From positions 1-64,000 of the forward strand of contig NZ_PTIX01000026.1 in the NCBI RefSeq assembly GCF_002934265.1: a stretch of 64,000 nt of DNA, written 5' to 3'. Made by a program: the position numbers and the translations under genes. Positions 15,707 to 23,516 of this stretch are shown in pieces. Under the pieces are notes generated by a model. It was not told the DNA's origin. It saw only the letters and a program-made list of their open reading frames with translations, and did no database searches. The stretch is from Actinokineospora auranticolor. GTDB taxonomy: Bacteria; Actinomycetota; Actinomycetes; Mycobacteriales; Pseudonocardiaceae. Every line of letters starts with the position of its first letter. Position 1 is the first letter of the stretch.

Positions 15707-15918
15707 GTCTTCGTCCTCGTGCTTCCTCTCGGCAATGTCTGGTACCCGCTGGGTGTATCGGGCAAACCCGGCGGTCTTGTACAAATCCTGCCGAAAAAAT
15801 GTTCAGCCTGGTGGACACTTTCCCGCCAGAGCACTTTGGGGTGACTCTTGGCTGTACACAGTGGACGTATACGGCCGGATGGTGCCGTGCCGCTCACCCG
15901 TGTGGCAGAGTTCGCCGG

Positions 15919-16881
15919 GTGAGCAGCGACGAGGTCCGCGACTCGGTGTCACTGACCAACCTCGACCAGCCCCTGTTCGACGACGCGTCCGCCACCAAGC
16001 GCGACCTCGTCGACTACCTGGACGCGGTACACACCCGCGTGCTCCCCGGGCTGCGGGACCGACCGCTGTCGGTGGTGCGGATCCGCCCGGGACAGGGGCG
16101 GTTCATGCAGAAGAACGTGCCGAAGTACACCCCGGACTGGGTGCGCACGGAGACCATGTGGGCGGAGACCTCCAAGCGCGACATCTCCTACGCCGTGTGC
16201 GACGACCGCCGGACCCTGCTGTGGTTCGCCAACCAGCGCGCGGTCGAGTACCACGTCCCCCTGTGGCGACTCGGTTCCCCGGCGCCGACCCACCTGGTGC
16301 TCGACCTGGACCCACCGGAGGGCGCGGACTTCGCCGCGGTGGTGGCGGCCGCCCTGCTGGTGCGGCAGGCACTGGCCGCCGACGGGCTGGCCGCGGCGGT
16401 GAAGACGAGCGGCGCCAAGGGACTGCACGTGCTGGTACCGGTCGCGGAAGCGTCCATGGACGACATGGCGGCGGCGACGCGGGCGGTGGCGGTCCGGACG
16501 GAGCGGCTGGACCCGGCGTTGGCGACCACGGCGTACATCATCGATGACCGGGGCGGGAAGGTGTTCCTGGACTCCACTCGGGCTTATGGCGCGACGTTGG
16601 TGGCGGCGTACAGCCCACGGATCCGGCCGGGGACGCCGGTGTCGTTCCCGGTTCGGTGGGGGGAGCTGGAGAGCGTGCGGCCGGGGGACTTCACGCTGCG
16701 GACGGCGGTGGAGCGGTTGGGGGACGGGGATCCTTGGGCGGAGTCGATGCCTGAGCCGCAGGTGCTGCCGGAGGATCTGGTGGCGGAGGGGCGGACGATT
16801 CCGGTGGCGCGGGTGCAGGCGATGCACGAGGGCAAGCGGCGCAAGGCGAAGGCGGCGCGGCAGGCGGAGGGGACGGAGTAG
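15919..16881 (+). CDS. Stand-alone LigD-type polymerase/primase domain protein
   Basis: A 320-aa archaeo-eukaryotic primase-fold protein equal to the polymerase domain of LigD, used in NHEJ or DNA repair gap filling. Metal-binding DxD is seen in HLVLDLDPPEG, the nucleotide-binding loop in KTSGAKGLHVLVPV, and a late Asp in GGKVFLDSTRAYGATLVAAYS. The C-terminus is Lys/Arg-rich. No ligase, nuclease or Ku gene is adjacent, as for mycobacterial PolD1/PolD2. GTG 15919 is preferred because upstream frame sequence is not homologous. A (CTCGG)12 array starts 5 bp after the stop. Confidence 0.87.
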   Translation: MSSDEVRDSVSLTNLDQPLFDDASATKRDLVDYLDAVHTRVLPGLRDRPLSVVRIRPGQGRFMQKNVPKYTPDWVRTETMWAETSKRDISYAVCDDRRTLLWFANQRAVEYHVPLWRLGSPAPTHLVLDLDPPEGADFAAVVAAALLVRQALAADGLAAAVKTSGAKGLHVLVPVAEASMDDMAAATRAVAVRTERLDPALATTAYIIDDRGGKVFLDSTRAYGATLVAAYSPRIRPGTPVSFPVRWGELESVRPGDFTLRTAVERLGDGDPWAESMPEPQVLPEDLVAEGRTIPVARVQAMHEGKRRKAKAARQAEGTE

Positions 16882-16885
16882 CCTT

Positions 16886-16945
16886 CTCGGCTCGGCTCGG
16901 CTCGGCTCGGCTCGGCTCGGCTCGGCTCGGCTCGGCTCGGCTCGG
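16886..16945. repeat. (CTCGG)12 pentanucleotide microsatellite
   Basis: Twelve uninterrupted copies of CTCGG occupy exactly 60 bp, immediately after the LigD-type gene. The 5-bp period is not a codon multiple, so length changes would matter only to the transcript or DNA structure. No gene is read through it. Confidence 0.97.
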
Positions 16946-16975
16946 GTGGGTTTGGGGTGGGGCATGCCTCCGCCC

Positions 16976-17218
16976 CAATGCCACTAACTTAGCGCGTTTT
17001 CGCTGGCCAGTATCGGTCTAAGCGATTGGCGATCGACCTCTGGCACACTCGGATCAAGTCCACTTGCGACAGTGGGTTGCGTGTTCGCTCGATGCCCCAA
17101 TGCGGGCCATGGAACTATGGTGTGCCGCAGGGCGTCGTCGCACGTGCCGCCCGCCTCTCGCACGGCACCCTCAAGATGCCGTTGACCTGCAACGATGCTC
17201 CGTAAGTTAGTGGCATTG
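16976..17218. mobile_element. 243-bp MITE with 16-bp terminal inverted repeats and 11-bp target duplication
   Basis: The ends are perfect inverted repeats: CAATGCCACTAACTTA (16976-16991) and TAAGTTAGTGGCATTG (17203-17218). TGCCTCCGCCC flanks both sides directly (16965-16975 and 17219-17229), an 11-bp target duplication. No transposase is encoded. The size of the duplication is what IS4-family transposases make, so it is probably a non-autonomous relative mobilised in trans. The interior is visibly less GC-rich than flanking genes. Apart from it, 16946-17362 holds no gene. Confidence 0.88.
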
Positions 17219-17362
17219 TGCCTCCGCCCCCCGGTATCAATTCTACCGGCGCGCACCGACAGTTCCGGCCGAAGACGATCAAGCCTGTGGACAACTCTCG
17301 AAGGGGTCAGGACATGGCACCACCCCGCCTGCCGAGGGGGCGGGCGGGGCGGTGGGTCGGAG

Positions 17363-17674
17363 CTACTGGGTCCACTCCCGATCCGGCGGGAACGGGTCGT
17401 AGTAGTGGCGCCAGAACGTATGCGCGTCCAACACGTGCAAGCCTTCTCGGTCGTAGACCAGGAACTCGGTCTGGACCAGGGCGTGGTGGACGGCTCCGTT
17501 CGTCAGCACGCCGACCGGGGGTTCGCCTCCGTCGATGGTGAACGAGACCTGGGGTGCGACCCGCCCCTGTTGGCGCAGGGAGGTCACCCACTGGCCTATC
17601 GCGGGCAGGGTGCCCGGTTCGGTGTAGTGCGCGGCCTGGACCGGCGTGGGCCAGGGCTGGTAGTACCTGGCCAC
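17363..17674 (-). CDS. SOS-regulated small protein of unknown function
   Basis: A 103-aa aromatic-rich protein (MARYYQPWPTPVQAAHYTEP start, FWRHYYDPFPPDREW end), predicted soluble. I do not recognise a family. GTG 17674 has GAGGGA 4 nt upstream. The promoter is clear: TAGTAT at 17723-17718 as -10 and, covering the -35, a perfect LexA operator at 17733-17748. It should therefore be repressed by LexA and induced by DNA damage. It lies alone, downstream of the BAHD-like gene, and is the only visible LexA target in the window. Confidence 0.72.
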   Translation of the reverse strand: MARYYQPWPTPVQAAHYTEPGTLPAIGQWVTSLRQQGRVAPQVSFTIDGGEPPVGVLTNGAVHHALVQTEFLVYDREGLHVLDAHTFWRHYYDPFPPDREWTQ

Positions 17675-17729
17675 GGTGTCCCTCGTGCGTCCCCTGGATT
17701 CCCCTTCCACACCACCGATACTACCACAG

Positions 17730-17751
17730 CGTTCGAACACGTGTTCGAACG
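17730..17751 (-). promoter_or_regulatory. LexA (SOS) box
   Basis: A perfect 22-bp palindrome whose core TCGAACACGTGTTCGA (17733-17748) matches the actinobacterial/Bacillus-type SOS box TCGAAC-N4-GTTCGA at every defined position. It ends 6 bp upstream of a TAGTAT -10 element for the 17363-17674 gene and overlaps its -35 position. It directly abuts the stop codon of the BAHD-like gene. Confidence 0.92.
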
Positions 17752-19107
17752 CTAGGCCAACTTGCGTACCGATGTCACCAGTTCGGGTAGCGCCGGGTCG
17801 TCCTCCCGCCGGTGCGGGTGCAGGGCCGCTCGGCCCACCGCTCCGCGCAGGGTGGTGGCGAGGCGGGCTGGGACGGCGATGGTGAGGAGGGTTCCGCTGC
17901 CGTGGAAGCCTTCCACCAGCCAGGCGACCCAGGGGAGTTGCAGGTTCGACGTCGGGCTGAAGAACGCCGGGCGGGCGCCCTCGAACGCGACGTCGTAGAT
18001 GCCGAAGCGGCTCCAGTTGGTGATGGTCAGGGTTTTGCGTTCCGGGTCGAAGCCGCAGGGGATGCACTCGTTGAGGCGGTCGCGGCCGATCGACTCCAGG
18101 AAGGCGCGGTTGGCGCGCAGCTTGAGGTGGGCGGTGGGGAACTCCTCGACGGCCTCGCGGATGCGGGTCGCGATCTCGGCCGCGGTCGCCGCGGGCGGGG
18201 TGGTCAGGAAGATCTCGCTGACCAGGTTGCCCACCACCCCCGGCTCGATCCCCAGGAACCGGCGGACGTTCACCGGCAGCGCCATCGACCTCGGCTCCTC
18301 GGTGTCGCCGTCGAGGGCGCGGAGGGTGTGGGCCAGGTGGGCGCACAGCACGTCGTTGGCCGACAGGCTCCGGCCCGCCGCCGCGCTGGTCTCCGCCCGC
18401 AGGCGGCTGACCTCCTCGTCGGTGAAGTACACCTGCACCGTGCGGTTGGCGCGCACCGCGGACTCGAACTCGGTGGCCAAGCGCTTGGCGTCTTCGGTGG
18501 TCGGCAGGCGGAACCCCGGGGTGCCCGAGTCCGCCGCGGGCAGCGAGGCGTCGAGGAACGCGTCCGGGTCGGTCAGCTGGGTGATCTCCGGCGCGGTGGT
18601 CGACTCGACGGCCGCGGACCAGGCGCGCACCAGCAGCATGAAGCTCGCCAGGTCGCCCACCGAGTGGTGGAACGAGCACCCCAGGGCGCTGCTGCCGTCG
18701 GAGAGCAGGGTCAACCGCACGGTCAGCAGCGGCAGCCCGCCGACCCGCGCGGCGTTGGCCTGCACGTGGTCGACGAACCCGCCACCCGGCAGGGTCACCC
18801 GGCCGATCGCCTTGGGCAGCGTGTCGTCCACGTCGTAGGTCTCGAACGGCACACCCGAGTCGTCGCAGACGATCTCCAGTTGGTCGCCGACCGTGCGCAG
18901 CCTGCCCGCGAAGGCGGGTACCGCGGCCAGGGCCGTGGAAAGGCCGTCCGCCAGGCGTTCCGCGGAAAGCGCGCGCTGGTAGAAAAACACCACCGACACC
19001 GGCACGTCGGCGATGACCGTGTCGGTCACCCCGCACCTGATCACCGTGCCGGGGGCGTGCCCCGCGCGGACGGTCCGGCTCGAGCGCAGTTCCGGCCAGC
19101 CGCTCAT
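17752..19107 (-). CDS. BAHD-like acyltransferase (transferase family, HxxxD)
   Basis: A 451-aa CoA- or carrier-dependent acyltransferase. The catalytic HxxxD is HHSVGD at about residue 140. The second-domain VNVRRFLGIEPGVVGNLVSE and the degenerate structural motif WSRFGIYDVAF (DFGWG in plants) followed by SGTLLTIAVP match the plant/fungal BAHD layout and length. Such enzymes acylate alcohols or amines of secondary metabolites and are unusual in bacteria. No biosynthetic partner is adjacent. ATG 19107 gives the family length. WES/DGAT enzymes share the His motif but not the rest. Confidence 0.7.
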   Translation of the reverse strand: MSGWPELRSSRTVRAGHAPGTVIRCGVTDTVIADVPVSVVFFYQRALSAERLADGLSTALAAVPAFAGRLRTVGDQLEIVCDDSGVPFETYDVDDTLPKAIGRVTLPGGGFVDHVQANAARVGGLPLLTVRLTLLSDGSSALGCSFHHSVGDLASFMLLVRAWSAAVESTTAPEITQLTDPDAFLDASLPAADSGTPGFRLPTTEDAKRLATEFESAVRANRTVQVYFTDEEVSRLRAETSAAAGRSLSANDVLCAHLAHTLRALDGDTEEPRSMALPVNVRRFLGIEPGVVGNLVSEIFLTTPPAATAAEIATRIREAVEEFPTAHLKLRANRAFLESIGRDRLNECIPCGFDPERKTLTITNWSRFGIYDVAFEGARPAFFSPTSNLQLPWVAWLVEGFHGSGTLLTIAVPARLATTLRGAVGRAALHPHRREDDPALPELVTSVRKLA

Positions 19108-19220
19108 CCGCTGGTCCGTTCGGGGGAGATCGGGGCCATGACTAGTCCTTTCCCTGCTGGTTGGCGTCACCGTAAGCCAGGGCGGACGGGCGGAGAAGAC
19201 TCCATTCGCAGCCAAAAGCG

Positions 19221-19250
19221 GGGGCCCGGGCGGAAATCCGCCCGGGCCCC
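19221..19250 (-). terminator. Strong hairpin terminator after chitinase
   Basis: A perfect 13-bp stem pairs 19221-19233 with 19238-19250 around a 4-nt loop. On the chitinase (-) strand it is followed by CGCTTTTGG, giving a short U run. It separates the chitinase from the acyltransferase downstream. Confidence 0.82.
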
Positions 19251-19270
19251 GTGCCACCGGAGTGACCGTC

Positions 19271-20605
19271 CTAACGGGACGTGAGCTCCCGGTGCAGCGA
19301 CTTGATCAGCTCACCGTCGGCGGTGTCCGCGTCGAGCGACCAGATCATCGCGCCGCCGAGGCAGCGGTCCTTGATGTAGCGGGCCTTGCGCCGCATCTCG
19401 GTCGGGTCGTCGTAGGTCCAGAACGTGGTGCCGTTGAAGATCCACGAGAAACCCGCGCGGTCGTCGCGGTAGATCTTGAAACCGTCCTTGCCGACCTTGG
19501 CCTTGAGCTCCTTGTAGTCCTCGCCGCCCGCTTCCCACTTGCCGGGAGCGGCCGCCGTGGCCTTCTGGAACAGACCGCGGTTGGCGTTGGTGACGCCGGT
19601 CCAGCCGCGCCCGAAGAACGGCACGCCGAGCACGAGCTTGTTGCGCGGGGCGCCACGCGACAGGTAGCTGTCGATGGTGACCTCGGTGCTGTAGCCCGGC
19701 GCGGGCGTCGGGTCGCCCTTCGGGGTGCGCAGCGCGGACTGCTGGTTGGTCTCCAGGTCCCAGGCGCCGTGCAGGTCGTAGCCCTGCACCGTGCCGAAGT
19801 CCAGGTACTTGAAGACCTTCGAGACCTCGAAGCCCTTGTCGATCTCGCGGGAGTTCGCGGGCAGGTACGCGGTCAGCTCCGGCTTGTGCCGACCGGGGAA
19901 CTTGTCGAGCTGCGTGCGGTACTCCTTCACCAGGGCGGTGAAGTTCACCTTGTCCTCGGGGCGCACGACGTTGCCCGGGGCACCCGCGGTGCTCGCGGGC
20001 CACTCCCAGTCCAGGTCGACGCCGTCGATGATGCCCGCGGCCAGGCCCTTGCCGTTGGCGTCGGTGCCCGCGATGGTGCCCTTGAGCCAGCCGTCGAGGC
20101 AGGACTTGACGTGGTTGGCGCGCGACTGCGGGGTCAGGGCCGCGTTGGAGAAGTACTTCGAACCCGACCAACCGCCGAGCGAGATGTGCACCTTCAGGTT
20201 GGGGTACTTGACCTTCAGCTTGCGCAGCTGGTTCAGGTTGCCCGACACCGGCTGACCGGCCACGTCGGCGACGCCGTCCACGCTCTGCTCGGCCGGGACC
20301 GGGCGCTGGAAGTCCGCCCACGCGTCGGCGCTGACGCAGTTGCCCTGCTCGTCGAGCGAGCCGAACGCGTAGTTGAGGTGGGTGAGCCGCGCCGCGGTGC
20401 CGCTGGTGACCAGGTTGGCCGCGTGGTAGTCGCGGGCGTAGATCCCCCACTGGATGAAGTAGCCGACGGTCCGCACCTGCGAGCCGTGGTCGTGCCCGTG
20501 GCCGCGGTCGGGCTGGTGCGCCTGCGCGGGCGGCACGGCCACGGTCGCCGCGGCGGCGACCAGCCCGGTGAGCAGCGTGGCCGCCCGCCATTTCCTAGCC
20601 GACAT
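19271..20605 (-). CDS. Secreted GH18 chitinase
   Basis: A 444-aa extracellular chitinase. A signal peptide (positive MSARKWR, hydrophobic core, cleavage after PPAQA) is followed by a His-rich linker (HQPDRGHGHDHG). The GH18 domain has the substrate strand LKVHISLGGWSGSKYF and the catalytic IIDGVDLDWEW (DxxDxDxE); the family's YD segment appears as VQGYDLHGAWD. No chitin-binding module is present. ATG 20605 is preceded by GAGGGAGA. Two DasR-like sites upstream suggest control by GlcNAc-related signals. Confidence 0.95.
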   Translation of the reverse strand: MSARKWRAATLLTGLVAAAATVAVPPAQAHQPDRGHGHDHGSQVRTVGYFIQWGIYARDYHAANLVTSGTAARLTHLNYAFGSLDEQGNCVSADAWADFQRPVPAEQSVDGVADVAGQPVSGNLNQLRKLKVKYPNLKVHISLGGWSGSKYFSNAALTPQSRANHVKSCLDGWLKGTIAGTDANGKGLAAGIIDGVDLDWEWPASTAGAPGNVVRPEDKVNFTALVKEYRTQLDKFPGRHKPELTAYLPANSREIDKGFEVSKVFKYLDFGTVQGYDLHGAWDLETNQQSALRTPKGDPTPAPGYSTEVTIDSYLSRGAPRNKLVLGVPFFGRGWTGVTNANRGLFQKATAAAPGKWEAGGEDYKELKAKVGKDGFKIYRDDRAGFSWIFNGTTFWTYDDPTEMRRKARYIKDRCLGGAMIWSLDADTADGELIKSLHRELTSR

Positions 20606-20656
20606 AGTTCTCCCTCTGGAGGTGGGACATGTCGCCGCCTCCCGGCGGTGACCCTC

Positions 20657-20690
20657 TGGTCTGGACCAAACTAGGCGGAGGTCTAAACCA
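20657..20690 (-). promoter_or_regulatory. Two DasR-responsive-element-like sites upstream of chitinase
   Basis: On the chitinase strand the sites read TGGTTTAGACCT (20690-20679) and TGGTCCAGACCA (20668-20657), 22 bp apart, close to two helical turns. Each differs little from the DasR consensus core TGGTCTAGACCA and from the paired direct repeats described for Streptomyces chitinase promoters. They lie 52-85 bp upstream of the chitinase ATG. Confidence 0.78.
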
Positions 20691-20743
20691 CATCTACGCC
20701 CGAACGGCGCAATTCGGGCGCTATCCGGGTGATCCACTGTGGA

Positions 20744-20869
20744 CCCTGAGAGGTCTTTCAGGGTGCGGTACCCCCGTCGGGGTATGCCCGGCGACCTCGT
20801 CGGAGGGACGAGCGGGCAAGCCGGAATCCCTACCTTTGCCCCTATCGGTGCTCAAGAGGGGGTAGGGAT
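20744..20869 (+). promoter_or_regulatory. Structured 5' leader with hairpin masking the ribosome binding site
   Basis: Successive hairpins: 20744-20763 (CCCTGA/TCAGGG), 20769-20784 (TACCCC/GGGGTA), 20796-20812 (CTCGTC/GACGAG) enclosed by CCGGC/GCCGG (20788-20792 with 20819-20823), and finally ATCCCTACC (20826-20834) exactly complementary to GGTAGGGAT (20861-20869), which holds the ribosome binding site and the start of the ATG. This is the layout of a translation-controlling leader. No known riboswitch class was recognised. Confidence 0.5.
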
Positions 20870-21785
20870 GGTTCGGCAGGTGTGGGCGGCGATGCGCCCG
20901 GCCGGCGCGGCGCAGTGGCTGCTGTGGTGCTGCGGGACGCTGCTGCTGGCGTCGGCGGGGTTCCACGGGGTGGTCGCGCTGGTCGACGGCGGGCCGTGGG
21001 TCGGTCCGGTGACCTGGCGCAAGCCGGTGGTCTTCGCGGTGTCGTTCGGGGCGTTCTGCTGGTCGGCGGTGTGGGTGCTGCGGCACCTGCCCAAGCGGGT
21101 CTGGCGCGGCGCGCTGGCCGGGCTGCTGGGGCTCAGCTCGGTGCTCGAGGTCGGCGTGATCACCACGCAGCGCTGGCGCGGGGTGCCGTCGCACTTCAAC
21201 GCCGCGACCGAGTTCGACGACAACATGTTCAGCGTCATGGGGATGACGGTCGTGCTGATCGTCCTGGGCATGGTGCTGCTGGCGGTGTGGACCGCGGTCG
21301 ACTTCCGCGGCCCCGGCCACGCGCGGATCGCCGCGCTGGTGGGCCTGGGCGGCCTGCTCGTGGCCGGGTACATCGGCAGCGACCTGATCGCCGAGGGCGA
21401 CGCGGTGGTCGCCGCGACCGGGCACGTGCCCTACGACCTCACCTTCGGCGCGGACGGCGCGGCGAAGTTCGCCCACGCCGCGGGCATCCACGGCATCCAG
21501 GTCCTGGGTGTGCTCGCCATCCTGCTCGACGGCAGCGCCGTGGCGGCGCGCAAGCGGACCGGGGTCGTGGCCGTGGCCGCGATCGGCTACACCGCCGCGT
21601 TCACCTCGATCACGCTGACCGCGTACGCGGGTCGCGCGTGGACGGACCCCGTCCTGCCGCTGGCCGTGCTCGGTGTCGCGGGCGTCGCCCTCATCGGCTA
21701 CGCCTACCTGCGGGCACTGCCGCGCGCCGAGCCGGGTGAGCGGGCTGGACGTGGGCCGGTGAGGTCGGGTGAGGTGGTGGGGTGA
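20868..21785 (+). CDS. Multi-pass membrane protein of unknown function
   Basis: A 305-aa polytopic membrane protein with about eight hydrophobic segments (roughly residues 13-34, 48-68, 76-95, 119-141, 151-170, 200-220, 232-252, 258-278). A conserved-looking loop TTQRWRGVPSHFNAATEFDDNMFS lies between segments 3 and 4, and SDLIAEGDAVVAATGHVPYDLTFGADGAAKFAHAAGIHG between 5 and 6. No family recognised. ATG 20868 has AGGGGGTAGGG just upstream, itself inside a hairpin. The histidine kinase starts within its stop codon (GTGA), so it may supply or sense the signal for that system. Confidence 0.8.
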   Translation: MVRQVWAAMRPAGAAQWLLWCCGTLLLASAGFHGVVALVDGGPWVGPVTWRKPVVFAVSFGAFCWSAVWVLRHLPKRVWRGALAGLLGLSSVLEVGVITTQRWRGVPSHFNAATEFDDNMFSVMGMTVVLIVLGMVLLAVWTAVDFRGPGHARIAALVGLGGLLVAGYIGSDLIAEGDAVVAATGHVPYDLTFGADGAAKFAHAAGIHGIQVLGVLAILLDGSAVAARKRTGVVAVAAIGYTAAFTSITLTAYAGRAWTDPVLPLAVLGVAGVALIGYAYLRALPRAEPGERAGRGPVRSGEVVG

Positions 21786-22843
21786 GAGCGCGCGAGTGGA
21801 TCCGGTCGGTCGACCGCCGAGCAGGGTCGGCGGTCGACGGGTCCGTCGCGGTGCTGGCGTTCGCCGCCATGGTGGTGGTGGACCCGTGGTCGTGGCGGGC
21901 GATCGGGCTCAGCGCGGTGGTCGCGGCGGGCGTGGCGCTGCGCAGGCGCACGCCCGTCGCGGGCTACCTGCTGGGGTCGCTGGGGTTGATCGCGCAGAGC
22001 CTGCTCGCGACGGCGAATCCCGTTGCGCCCTACGCAAACCTGCTGGGTCTCTACAGTGTCGGCCTGCACGCGGCGCCGCGCCGGGCGTTGTGGGGACCGG
22101 TGATCCTGCTCCCCGGGATCCTCGCCTACTTCGTCGCCGACCCGGTGCCCGCGCCCGCCGCGGCGGGCACGGTGTTCACGTGGTTGCTCGGCTGGGCACT
22201 GGGTTACGTGGGCGCGCGCAGCCGGGACCGGCAGGAGGTCGAGCGGGAACTGGCCCGCCGCGCCGCGGTCGCCGAGGAACGCGCCAGGATGGCCCGGGAG
22301 CTGCACGACCTCGTCGGGCACACGGTCAACGTGATGCTGGTGCAGGCGGGTGCGAGCAGGCTCGTGCTCGACTCCGATCCGGACCAGGCCAGGGAACTGC
22401 TGTCCGGAGTGGAGCGCACCGGCCGGGAGGCGCTGGACGAGCTCGACCGGGTGCTCGGCGGCCTGCGCCAGGACGTCCCCGAGGCCGGGCTGGACCGGCT
22501 GGTGGCGCGGATGACGGAGGCGGGCATGCGGGTCGACCTGCGGGTGACGGCGCCGCCGCTGCCCGGCGCGGTCGAGCAGGCGGTGTACCGGATCGTGCAG
22601 GAGGCGCTGACCAACGCCCTCACCCACGGCGAGGCGCGGTCCGCGACGGTCGCGATCGCCGCGGACGAGTGCGGGGTGGTGGTGGAGATCCACGACCACG
22701 GCAGCGGACCGGAGTCCGGATACCGGCCGGGGCGCGGGCTGACCGGTATCGGGGAACGCGTGTCCGTGCTCGGCGGCACGGTCGTCCACGGGGGCGGTGA
22801 AGGAGGCGGCTTCCGGCTGCGGGTCGTCCTCCCGCTCGGGTGA
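21782..22843 (+). CDS. Two-component sensor histidine kinase, NarL/DesK type
   Basis: A 353-aa membrane kinase. Several hydrophobic segments occupy residues 20 to about 145, then a coiled linker (RDRQEVERELARRAAVAEERARMA), the HisKA_3 phosphoacceptor box RELHDLVGHTVN, and a HATPase_c domain (QEALTNALTHG N-box, DHGSGPESGYRPGRGLTGIGERV). The GTG start overlaps the membrane protein stop. Signal unknown; most of the input surface is membrane-embedded. Its partner regulator follows after 22 bp. Confidence 0.93.
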   Translation: MRAREWIRSVDRRAGSAVDGSVAVLAFAAMVVVDPWSWRAIGLSAVVAAGVALRRRTPVAGYLLGSLGLIAQSLLATANPVAPYANLLGLYSVGLHAAPRRALWGPVILLPGILAYFVADPVPAPAAAGTVFTWLLGWALGYVGARSRDRQEVERELARRAAVAEERARMARELHDLVGHTVNVMLVQAGASRLVLDSDPDQARELLSGVERTGREALDELDRVLGGLRQDVPEAGLDRLVARMTEAGMRVDLRVTAPPLPGAVEQAVYRIVQEALTNALTHGEARSATVAIAADECGVVVEIHDHGSGPESGYRPGRGLTGIGERVSVLGGTVVHGGGEGGGFRLRVVLPLG

Positions 22844-22865
22844 GCGCTGTGATTGGGTTCGCGCC

Positions 22866-23516
22866 GTGATCCGCGTACTGCTCGCCGACGACGACTCCCT
22901 GCTGCGCGCCGGGGTCCGCGTGGTGCTCGGCGCCGCCGGGGACATCGAGGTCGCCGGTGAGGCCGGTGACGGGCTGCGCGCGGTGGAGTTGGCCGCGACG
23001 CTCAACCCGGACGTCGTGCTGATGGACGTCCGCATGCCCGGCGTCGACGGCGTCGAGGCGACCCGCCGCGTGGTCGCCGCCCGCCCCGACGCCCGCGTGC
23101 TGGTGCTGACCACTTTCCGCCACGACGAGTACGTCTGGGGCGCGCTGCGCGCGGGCGCCAGCGGCTTCCTGCTCAAGCGGGCCAGCCCGGAGCGGCTCAT
23201 CGACGCCGTGCGGGTGGTGGCGGCCGGGGACACGCTGCTCGACCCGGCGATCACCCGCGACCTCGTCGAGCACTTCGTCCGCCGTGTCCCCGGCGCGGGC
23301 GACGACCCCCGGCTGGCCCGGCTGACCGACCGCGAGACCCAGGTGCTGCGGCTGGTCGCGCAGGGGCTGTCCAACGCCGAGATCGCGGAGTTGCTGGTCA
23401 TCGCCGAGTCCACGGCCAAGACGCACGTCAAGCGGGTGCTGGCCAAGGTCGACGCGCGGGACCGGGCGCAGGCCGTGGTGATCGCCTACCGCAGCGGGCT
23501 GGTCACCGCGGACTGA
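22866..23516 (+). CDS. LuxR/NarL family response regulator
   Basis: A 216-aa regulator. Receiver: LLADDDSLLRAG (acidic pocket), phospho-Asp in VVLMDVRMPG, Thr in VLVLTTF, Lys in FLLKRASP. The C-terminal HTH reads LTDRETQVLRLVAQGLSNAEIAELLVIAESTAKTHVKRVLAKV. GTG 22866 chosen because it starts the receiver. It is the output partner of the kinase before it. Its 3' end overlaps the convergent peptidase gene by 14 bp. Confidence 0.94.
   Translation: MIRVLLADDDSLLRAGVRVVLGAAGDIEVAGEAGDGLRAVELAATLNPDVVLMDVRMPGVDGVEATRRVVAARPDARVLVLTTFRHDEYVWGALRAGASGFLLKRASPERLIDAVRVVAAGDTLLDPAITRDLVEHFVRRVPGAGDDPRLARLTDRETQVLRLVAQGLSNAEIAELLVIAESTAKTHVKRVLAKVDARDRAQAVVIAYRSGLVTAD

Noticed and set aside
16886-16945. 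Repeat array as a CRISPR
   Set aside because: Pure 5-bp units without spacers, and no cas genes. No CRISPR array was found anywhere.
16984-17256. 90-codon - strand frame inside the MITE
   Set aside because: It spans the element ends and has no transposase motif; the element is better read as non-coding.
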